Origin: Lotus japonicus
Lineage: Eukaryota > Streptophyta > Magnoliopsida > Fabales > Fabaceae
Direction of reading: 5' to 3'
Assembly (NCBI RefSeq): GCF_012489685.1
Contig: NC_080045.1
Span: 1,183,001-1,247,000, forward strand
Length of the DNA: 64,000 bases
How positions within the stretch are numbered: the stretch's first letter is position 1; each line of letters starts with the position of its first letter. The notes below the pieces were generated by a model. That model saw only the letters and a program-made list of their open reading frames with translations, ran no database searches and was not told the origin of the DNA. A program made the translations under genes and the position numbers. Positions 55,288 to 64,000 of this stretch are shown here, one piece after another.

Positions 55288-58200
55288 CCCGTGAGCTCCA
55301 ATGTAAAAATTAGAGAATTCTTGCCCCGATGATGGATTTCCCAAGGCTAACCTATGCGAATTTGGGTGGAAAATGAGTTTTCAAGGGAAAATATCAAGTT
55401 GAAAGGGGAACTTGGTTTGCCATGGCATGTCTCGTTGCCTAAATGGTTTCCTTATTCCAAGGTGCCCTCGTGAGCTCTCATGTCAAAATTTGAGAATTAT
55501 TGACCCGATGATGGATTTCCCAAGGCTAACCTATGCGAATTTGGGTGGAAAATGAGTTTTCAAGGGAAAATATCAAGTGGGAAGGGAATCTTGGTTTTCC
55601 ATGGCTTGCCTCATTTCCCAAATGGTTTCCTTATCCCAAGGTGCCCCTGAGAGCTCCCATGTAAAAATTTGAGAATTCTTGCCCCGGTGATGGATTTCTT
55701 ATGGCTAACCTGTGCGAATTTGGGTGGAAAATGAGTTTTAAAGGGAAAATATGAAGTTGGAAGGGGAACTAGGTTTTCCATTGCATGCCTCGTTGCCTAA
55801 ATGGTTTCCTTATGCCAAGGTGCCTCCGTGAGCTCCCATGTCAAAATTTGAGAATTATTCACCCGATGATGGATTTCCCAAGGATAACCTATGCAAATTT
55901 GGGTGGAATATGAGCTTTTAAGGGAAAATCTCAATTTGGAAGGGAATCTTGGTTTTCCATGGCTTGCCTCGTTTCCCAAATGGTTTCCCTATGCCAAGGT
56001 GCCCCCGTGAGCTCCCATGTAAAAATTTGAGAATTCTTGCACCGATGATGGACTTCCCAAGGCTAAACTATGTGAATTTGGGTGGAAAATGAGTTTTCAA
56101 GGGAAAATATCAAGTTGGAAGGGGAACTTGGTTTGCCATGGCATGCCTCGTTGCCTAAATGGTTTCCTTATGCCAAGTTGCCCCCGTGACCACCCATGTC
56201 AAAATTTGAGAAATATTCACCTGATGATGGATTTCCCAAGGCTAACCTATGCAAATTTGGGTGGAAGATGAGCTTTCAAGGGAAAATCTCAAGTTGGAAG
56301 GTAATCTTGGTTTTCCATGGCTTGCCTCGTTTCCCAAATGGTTTCTTTATCCTAAGGTGGCCCCATGACCTTTCATGTAAAAATTTGAGAATTCTTGCCC
56401 CGATGATGGATTTCCCAAGGCTAACCTATGCGAATTTGGGTGGAAACTGAATTTTTAAGGGAAAATATCAAGTTGGAAGGAAAACTTTGTTTTTTAGTGC
56501 ATGTCTCGTTGCCTAAATGGTTTCCCTATGCCAAGGTGCCTCTGTGAACTCCCATGTAAAAATTTGAGAATTCTTGCTCCGATGATGGATTTCCCAAGGC
56601 TAAACTGTGCAAATTTGGGTGGAAGATGAGCTTTCAAGGGAAAATCTCAAGTTGGAAGGGAATCTTGGTTTTCCATGGCTTGCCTCGTTTCCCAAATGGT
56701 TTCCCTATCCCAAGGTGCCCCCGTGAGCTCTCATGTTAAAATTTGAGAATTCTAGCCCTGAAGATGGATTTCCCAAGGCTAACCAATGCTAATTTGGGTG
56801 GAAAATGAGTTTTCAAGAGAAAATCTCAAGTTGGAAGGGAATCTTGGTTTTCCTCGGCTTGCCTCGTTTCCCTAATGGTTTCCCTACGCCATGGAGCCTC
56901 TGTGAGCTCCCATGTTAAAATTTGAGAATTCTTGCCCCGATGATGGATTTCCCAAGGCTAACCTATGCTAATTTGGGTGGAAGATGAGTTTTCAAGGGAA
57001 AATCTTAAGTTGGAAGGGAATCTTGGTTTTCCATGGCTGACCTCGTTTCCCAAATAGGTTCCCTATCCCAAGGTGCCCCCGTGAGCTCCAATGTAAAAAT
57101 TAGAGAATTCTTGCCCCGATGATGGATTTCCCAAGGCTAACCTATGCGAATTTGGGTGGAAAATGAGTTTTCAAGGGAAAATATGTTGTTGAAAGGGGAA
57201 CTTGGTTTGCCATGGTATGTCTCGTTGCCTAAATGGTTTCCTTTTTCCAAGGTGCCCTCGTGAGCTCTCATGTCAAAATTTGAGAATTATTGACCCGATG
57301 ATGGATTTCCCAAGGCTAACCTATGCGAATTTGGGAGGAAAATGAGTTTTCAAGGGAAAATATCAAGTTGGAAGGGAATCTTGGTTTTCCATGGCTTGCC
57401 TCATTTCCCAAATGGTTTCTTTATCCCAAGGTGCCCCTGTGAGCTCCCATGTAAAAAGTTGAGAAATTTTGCCCCGGTGATGGATTTCCCATGGCTAACC
57501 TATGCGAATTTGGGTGGAAAATGAGTTTTCAAGGGAAAATATGAAGTTGGAAGGGGAACTAGGTTTTCCATTGCATGCCTCGTTGCCTAAATGGTTTCCT
57601 TATGCCAAGGTACCTCCGTGAGCTCCCATGTCATAATTTGAGAATTATTCACCCGATGATGGATTTCCCAAGGATAACCTATGCAAATTTCGGTGGAATA
57701 TGAGCTTTTAAGGGAAAATCTCAATTTGGAAGGGAATCTTGGTTTTCCATGGCTTGCCTCGTTTCCCAAATGGTTTCCCTATTCCAAGGTGCCCCCGTGA
57801 GATCCCATGTAAAAATTTGAGAATTCTTGCCCCGATGATGGATTTCCCAAGGCTAAACTATGTGAATTTGGGTGGAAAATGAGTTTTCAAGGGAAAATAT
57901 CAAGTTGGAAGGGGAACTTGGTTTGCCATGGCATGCCTCGTTGCCAAAATGGTTTCCTTATTCCAAGGTGCCCTCGTGAGCTCTCATGTCAAAATTTGAG
58001 AAATATTCACCTGATGATGGATTTCCCAAGGCTAACCTATGCAAATTTGGGTGGAAGATGAGCTTTCAAGGGAAAATCTCAAGTTGGAAGGGAATCTTGG
58101 TTTTCCATGGCTAGCCTCGTCTCCCAAATGGTTTGTTTATCCTAAGGTGCCCCCGTGAGCTCTCATGTAAAAATTTGAGAATTCTAGCCCTGAAGATGGA

Positions 58201-61200
58201 TTTCCCAAGGCTAACCAATGCTAATTTGGGTGGAAAATGAGTTTTCAAGAGAAAATCTCAAGTTGGAAGGGAATCTTGGTTTTCCACGGCGTGCCTCGTT
58301 TCCCTAATGGTTTCCCTACGCCATGGAGCCTCTGTGAGCTCCCACGTTAAAATTTGAGAATTCTTGCCCCGATGATGGATTTCCCAAGGCTAACCTATGC
58401 TAATTTGTGTGGAAGATGAGTTTTCAAGGGAAAATCTCAAGTTGGAAGGGAATCTTGGTTTTCCGTGGCTGACCTCGTTTCCCAAATAGTTTCCTCCCAA
58501 GTTGCCCCCGTGAGCTCCAATGTAAAAATTAGAGAATTCTTGCCCCGATGATGGATTTCCCAAGGCTATCCTATGCGAATTTGGGTGGAAACTGAATTTT
58601 TAAGGGAAAATATCAAGTTGGAAGGAAAACTTTGTTTTTTAGTGCATGTCTCGTTGCCCAAATGGTTTCCCTATGCCAAGGTGCCCCTGTGAACTCCCAT
58701 GTAAAAATTTGAGAATTCTTGCTCCGATGATGGATTTCCCAAGGCTAACCTATGCAAATTTGGGTGGAAGATGAGCTTTCAAGGGAAAATCTCAAGTTGG
58801 AAGGGAATCTTGGTTTTCCATGGCTTGCCTCGTTTCCCAAATGGTTTCCATATCCCAAGGTGCCCCCGTGAGCTCTCATGTTAAAATTTGAGAATTCTAG
58901 CCCTGAAGATGGATTTCCCAAGGCTAACCAATGCTAATTTGGGTGGAAAATGAGTTTTCAAGAGAAAATCTCAAGTTGGAAGGGAATCTTGGTTTTCCAC
59001 AGCTTGCCTCGTTTCCCGAATGGTTTCCCTACGCCATGGAGTCTCTGTGAGCTCCTATGTTAAAATTTGCGAATTCTTGCTCCGATGATGGATTTCACAA
59101 GGCTAACCTATGCTAATTTGGGTGGAAGATGAGTTTTCAAGGGAAAATCTCTAGTAGGAAGGGAATCTTGGTTTTCCATGGCTGACCTCGTTTCCCAAAT
59201 AGTTTCCCTATCCCAAGGTGCCCCCGTGAGCTCCAATGTAAAAATTAGAGAATTCTTGCCCCGATGATGGATTTCCCAAGGCTAACCTATGCGAATTTGG
59301 GTGGAAAATGAGTTTTCAAGGGAAAATATCAAGTTGAAAGGGGAACTTGGTTTGCCATGGCATGTCTCGTTGCCTAAATGGTTTCCTTATTCCAAGGTGC
59401 CCTCGTGAGCTCTCATGTCAAAATTTGAGAATTATTGACCCGATGATGGATTTCCCAAGGCTAACCTATGCGAATTTGGGTGGAAAATGAGTTTTCAAGG
59501 GAAAATATCAAGTGGGAAGGGAATCTTGGTTTTCCATGGCTTGCCTCATTTTCCAAATGGTTTCCTTATCCCAAGGTGCCCCTGTGAGCTCCCATGTAAA
59601 AATTTGAGAATTCTTGCCCCGGTGATGGATTTCCCATGGCTAACCTATGCGAATTTAGGTGGAAAATGAGTTTTCAAGGGAAAATATGAAGTTGGAAGGG
59701 GAACTAGGTTTTCCATTGCATGCCTCGTTGCCTAAATGGTTTCCTTATGCCAAGGTGCCTCCGTGAGCTCCTATTTCAAAATTTGAGAATTATTCACCCG
59801 ATGATGGATTTCCTAAGGATAACCTATGCAAATTTGGGTGGAATATGAGCTTTTAAGGGAAAATCTCAATTTGGAAGGGAATCTTGGGTTTCCATGGCTT
59901 GCCTCGTTTCCCAAATGGTTTCCCTATGCCAAGGTGCCCCCGTGAGATCCAATGTAAAAATTTGAGAATTCTTGCCCCGAAGATGGATTTCCCAAGGCTA
60001 AACTATGTGAATTTGGGTGGAAAATGAGTTTTCAAGGGAAAATATCAAGTTGGAAGGGGAACTTGGTTTGCCATGGCATGCCTCGTTGCCTAAATTGTTT
60101 CCTTATGCCAAGGTGCCCCCGTGACCACCCATGTCAAAATTTGAGAAATATTCACCTGATGATGGATTTCTCAAGGCTTACCTATGCAAATTTGGGTGGA
60201 AGATGAGCTTTTAAGGGAAAATCTCAACTTGGAAGGGAATCTTGGTTTTCCATGGCTTGCCTCGTTTCCCAAATGTTTTCTTTATCCTAAGGTGCCCCCG
60301 TGAGCTCTCATGTAAAAATTTGAGAATTCTTGCCCCGATGATGGATTTCCCAAGGCTAACCTATGCGAATTTGGGTGGAAAATGAGTTTTTAAGGGAAAA
60401 TATCTAGTTGGATGGGAAACTTGGTTTTCCAGGGCATGTCTCGTTGCCCAAATGGTTTCCCTATGCCAAGGTGCCCCTGTGAACTCCCATGTAAAAATTT
60501 GAGAATTCTTGCCCCGATGATGGATTTCCCAAGGCTAACCTATGCAAATTTGGGTGGAAGATGAGCTTTCAAGGGAAAATCTCAAGTTGGAAGGAAATCT
60601 TGGTTTTCAATGGCTTGCCTCGTTTCCCAAATGGTTTCCCTATCCCAAGGTGCCCCCGTGAGCTCTCATGTTAAAATTTGAGAATTCTAGCCCTGGTGAT
60701 CGATTTCCCAAGGCTAACCTATGCGAATTTGGGTGGAAAATGAGTTTTTAAGGGAAAATATCTAGTTGGATGGGAAACTTGGTTTTCCAGGGCATGTCTC
60801 GTTTGCCAAATGGTTTCCCTACGCCATGGAGCCTCTGTGAGCTCCCATGTTAAAATCTGAGAATTCTTGCCCCGATGATGGATTTCCCAAGGCTAACCTA
60901 TGCTAATTTGGGTGGAAGATGAGTTTTCAAGGGAAGATCTCAAGTTGGAAGGGAATCTTGGTTTTCCATGGCTGACCTCGTTTCCCAAATAGTTTCCCTA
61001 TCCCAAGGTGCCCCCGTGAGCTCCAATGTAAAAATTAGAGAATTCTTGCCCCGATGATGGATTTCCCAAGGCTAACCTATGCGAATTTGGGTGGAAAATG
61101 AGTTTTCAAGAGAAAATATCAAGTTTAAAGGGGAAGTTGGTTTGCCATGGCATGTCTCGTTGCCTAAATGGTTTCCTTATTCCAAGGTGCCCTCGTGCGC

Positions 61201-61480
61201 TCTCATGTCAAAATTTGAGAATTATTTACCCGATGATGGATTTCTCAAGGCTAACCTATGCGAATTTGGGAGGAAAATGAGTTTTCAAGGGAAAATATCA
61301 AGTTGGAAGGGAATCTTGGTTTTCCATGGCTTGCCTCATTTCCCAAATGGTTTCCTTATCCCAAGGTGCCCCTGTGAGCTCCCATGTAAAAATTTGAGAA
61401 TTTTTGCCCAGATGATGGATTTCCCAAGTCTAAACTATGCGAATTTGGGTGGAAAATGAGTTTTCAAGGGAAAATATCAA
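55288..61480 (+). repeat. Higher-order repeat block, 22-mer, right of the Copia insertion
   Basis: Continues the monomer interrupted by the element (CCCGTGAGCTCCAATG). Markers recur in phase when the 12,116 inserted bases are removed: ATATGTTGTTGAAAGG at 57181 (3,219 bp after 41846) and TTTTCCACAGCTTGCC at 58992 (3,935 bp after 42941). Toward 60.3-61.5 kb, copies pick up more private differences, for example TATCTAGTTGGATGGG at 60401 and 60758. Confidence 0.87.
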
Positions 61481-61686
61481 GATGGAAGGGGAACTGGGTT
61501 TGCCATGGCATGCCTCGTTCCCCAAATGATTTCCCTATGCCAAGGTGCCCCCGTGAGCTCCCATGTTAAAATATGGGAATTCTTGCCGCGTTGATGGATT
61601 TCCCAAGGCTAACCTATGCGAATCTTGGTGGAAAATGTGTTTTCAAAGGAAAATCTCAAGTTGGAAATGAAACTTGGTTTGCCATG
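61481..61686 (+). repeat. Diverged satellite monomers at right edge
   Basis: The last monomer carries ATATGGGAATTCTTGCCGCG, GCGAATCTTGGTGG, AAAATGTGTTTTCAAAGG and GGAAATGAAAC. This is the subtype of the left region (closely like 21960-22060), not of the adjacent higher-order block. It is cut at GTTTGCCATG by the next retroelement. Confidence 0.85.
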
Positions 61687-62561
61687 TGTAATTCAGGTTC
61701 CCTCTGATACGATTGTCCTACACGATGCTGGGACAAGAGGTTCGACAATCGCTTAACAATAAACAAAACTTAACAACAAAACAATAACACTCAGAAGTTG
61801 TTAACCCAGTTCAGTGAAAACTTTCACCTACGTCTGGAGGGTTTGCACCCAAAGAAAGGAAATCCACTATCTCAAGATTCAGGAATTACAGACACTCATG
61901 TACACCTCAGTTCATAGTTCACTTCCTAATCTACCCAGTGTATTTCTACTTAGAATCTCAACCTAAGTATGAGAGCCCCTCTCACTTTCTCTCAATCACT
62001 GCCACAGTGATTGGTAAACACAATGAACAATCAGAGTTTGAACGTAATCAAACAACACAGAACCCTTCTTTGCTTTATAGAATCAGTGAGCAAAGAGGAT
62101 TCACAAATAACAAAGAACGAAGCACACTAACAAATCCTAAAACACACGATCTCTCTCTATCAGCTTCGGTTCACTTCACGTTATAGGTCTTCATCCTTTT
62201 ATAGACTTCAGCAGCGGTAGCATGGGCTTTAGGGTTAGCACGGGCTGAAGAAACAGATTCCAATAACAGCAATTTGAAAACGCAATCTTGATAGATTCGG
62301 TTTCTTACTGCACAAGTAAAGATAGAAATCAATCTTTTAACAAAGATTGTTTCAACAAATAACAACCCAACAACTAAAACCCTTCTGAGATAGTTACTTG
62401 CTCCTCAAGTAACTCAAAACATATCTTCAACAAATCTTCAGAAGGCCCATAACAGAAACACAAGCTGAGGACTGATGTCCTAGCCTCACGAGGTCAGATG
62501 CCACGACATCTGCTTCGACAATCAGTTGTTTTGACAAAATGCAAGGCAACATGTTCCAACA
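61687..62561 (-). repeat. 3' LTR of second Copia element (875 bp)
   Basis: On the minus strand it begins TGTTGGAACATGTTGCC and ends ACCTGAATTACA, giving TG..CA ends. It is followed on the plus strand by ATCTCCCCCTTTG, i.e. a polypurine tract AAAGGGGGAGAT on the coding strand. The sequence is unrelated at the level of obvious words to the 1,220-bp LTRs of the first element. A start at 61685 (TGTGTAATTC) is an alternative. Confidence 0.78.
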
Positions 62562-63130
62562 ATCTCCCCCTTTGTCAAATTTTGTCTAAAACAACTCACA
62601 ATCAGAGAGGATAAAAAACTAGAGAGACAATTCTCCCCCTTAGTCAGAGCTCCCCCTCAAATTGATGCATCTACACAACCAACTACCATACTTCAGAAGA
62701 CATAGTCGGAACAACCACTTAGCAGCACAAACACAAAACCAAAGGTACAATCAGCCTTAGCACATGATGACACCAAAATAGATTAGCTTGAACATCATCG
62801 TATCAGAAATACTACCATCAGAAGCTGGCAGCACATACCCAGAAGAACAACTAACAGAAATACTGCTCATCAGAAGCACCATCAGAAATACTGCTCATCA
62901 GAAGAAAATACTGCTCATCAGAAGTAACATTTCAGAAAACAAACATAGCCATCGTCTTGAAACTTGTCTTCAGACCAGAGCTAACACTATCAGAACACAC
63001 ATAGCACAGTAGAAACAGAAGCAACTTCACCTAACTTCTGAGAACATAAACATCTGAACCAAAACAAACTTCTGATCTGCGAACATCTGAACAGAACCAA
63101 CTTCTAAACCACTAACTTCTGAACATAAAC
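62562..63130. other. Noncoding 3' region of second Copia element with several polypurine tracts
   Basis: Minus-strand GGGGGAG-type tracts lie at 62562-62573, 62632-62641, 62650-62656 and, further on, 63425-63438. The rest is rich in TCAGAAG and ATCAGAAATACTGCTCATCAG words (62860-62930), a short degenerate tandem repeat. No gene was seen. Confidence 0.6.
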
Positions 63131-63240
63131 AACTTCTGAAACACAAGCTTCTGAACATAAACAACTTCTGAAACACAAGCTTCTGAACATAAACAACTTC
63201 TGAAACACAAGCTTCTGAACATAAACAACTTCTGAAACTT
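63131..63240 (+). repeat. 32-bp minisatellite in second Copia element
   Basis: Three full copies plus a partial one of a 32-bp unit beginning AACTTCTGAAACACAAGC, starting at 63131, 63163, 63195 and 63227. The copies are identical as read, so the expansion is recent. Confidence 0.85.
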
Positions 63241-63275
63241 CAAAACATCAGAAAAACACTGTTCACAAACATCTG

Positions 63276-63372
63276 AAAACACTGTTCACAAACTTCTGAA
63301 ACTTCAATCTGAAAACACTGTTCACAAACTTCTGAAACTTCAATCTGAAAACACTGTTCACAAACTTATCCG
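63276..63372 (+). repeat. 36-bp minisatellite in second Copia element
   Basis: About 2.6 copies of a 36-bp unit containing AAAACACTGTTCACAAACTT and CTGAAACTTCAATCTG, directly after the 32-bp repeat and sharing the CTTCTGAAAC word with it. Confidence 0.75.
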
Positions 63373-63485
63373 AACATCTGAACATAAATCTTCACTTAAA
63401 CACATACTACTGAAAACACATACTACTCCCCCCTTTTTAGCACAAATTTGCAAAGGGTGCACGAATACATCAAAAATAAAACGAA

Positions 63486-64000
63486 CTAGCCTTCAGAACT
63501 GCAGTCCTTTCCCGATCCTTCTGCACTTTCCTCTGCACACTCTTCAGATCCTTCCTCCTCTTCATTACACACATTCGGAGCAGCAGCACTTTGGTCACCT
63601 TCTCGACGTTCTTCTTCTTGTAACTTGAGTAGCAACGCATCAACTTTGAGCTTCCTGGCAGTGCTCACCCTGATTGTCTCCTGCAAAGCCTTGGAAACTT
63701 CCTGTAATTCAGCAATTATGGCCTGAGTGCCAGATTCAGTCACAGGAGAAGCAGATGTTCTGCTAGTTGGTAAGGCAATGTCTAGAACATGTGGCTCCAT
63801 AAACAAACGTTGATCCAAAGTGATTGGAACGCCACAAGACATAGCCACATCATCAGCCCTGAGAATCTGAGGATGTTGCTTCAGAATGATCTCAGTTAGA
63901 AGCGAAGGAAATGAAACAGGCAGCTTCACAGCACAAGTATCAGCATGCTACAATGTCTGCTCAAACACAAAAGTTCCAAAGTCAAAAACCATAGACTTTC
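63486..64000 (-). pseudogene. env-like gene fragment of second Copia element with in-frame stop
   Basis: Reading from the window edge: KSMVFDFGTFVFEQTL, then TAG at 63948-63950, then HADTCAVKLPVSFPSLLTEI and on to a stop at 63486. The frame is continuous on both sides of the TAG, and the protein resembles the conserved core and acidic tail of legume Copia env-like proteins (ILKQHPQILRADDVAM, then EEEEGSEECAEE). The C-terminal part has a helical segment (about 63,600-63,720, LQEVSKALQETIRVSTARKL). The 5' part is outside the window. The in-frame TAG makes this copy likely broken at this gene. Confidence 0.65.

Larger units (their letters stand above)
61687..64000 (-). mobile_element. Second Copia (Sirevirus-like) element, 3' part, runs off the window
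   Basis: From the satellite break at 61686 there is an LTR (61687-62561), a polypurine tract, a TCAGAAG-rich noncoding region with extra polypurine tracts, and an env-like coding frame, all on the minus strand and in the same order as the 43-55 kb element. Its 5' part and other LTR lie beyond 64000, so the target duplication (candidate CCATG) cannot be checked. Confidence 0.82.

Noticed and set aside
29700..61480. Regularly spaced ~179-bp repeats considered as CRISPR-like or as a protein repeat gene
   Set aside because: No unique spacers between short repeats; whole monomers are tandem and the context is plant heterochromatin.

Overview
This is plant nuclear DNA, very probably from a eudicot and most likely a legume. 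The evidence is an intron-rich gene of a plant-specific family, Sirevirus-type Ty1/copia elements, a TRIM, a Helitron end, several MITEs and a long ~179-bp satellite array. The legume assignment is an inference from repeat style; I cannot name a species.

Layout: (1) 0.67-5.46 kb, minus strand: one apparently intact 12-exon gene for a 601-residue PSK SIMULATOR (PSI)-like protein (DUF3475 + DUF668). One intron uses a GC donor and another holds a truncated LINE. (2) 5.5-11.8 kb: AT-rich intergenic DNA with a MITE-like element near the promoter, an 8-bp-TSD hAT-type MITE, a poly(A) retroposon with a 13-bp TSD, a foldback MITE, a decayed Helitron Rep fragment with a clear Helitron 3' end, and a ~170-bp direct repeat spaced 3.7 kb apart. 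(3) 11.84-61.69 kb: a satellite array of ~179-bp monomers (about 190 copies, ~34 kb once insertions are subtracted). The left ~18 kb is diverged; from ~29.7 kb it is organised into higher-order repeats, first a 10-mer (~1,789 bp), then a 22-mer (~3,935 bp). Diverged monomers reappear at the right edge.

Four retroelements sit in or at the edge of the satellite: a 311-bp TRIM (TSD AAAAT), a 3,420-bp solo LTR (TSD GTTTT), a 12.1-kb full-length Sirevirus-like Copia element on the minus strand (TSD CCCGT, LTRs differing at one base as far as I can see) and, at 61.69 kb, the 3' part of another Copia element that runs off the window.

The least expected signals are: an antisense, coiled-coil-like 130-residue ORF between the env-like gene and the 3' LTR of the Copia element; a tandem series of short inverted repeats in the solo LTR whose arms change together while the centre stays nearly constant; and nested higher-order repeats with a recognisable four-monomer deletion junction. 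No CRISPR, rRNA or tRNA gene was seen.
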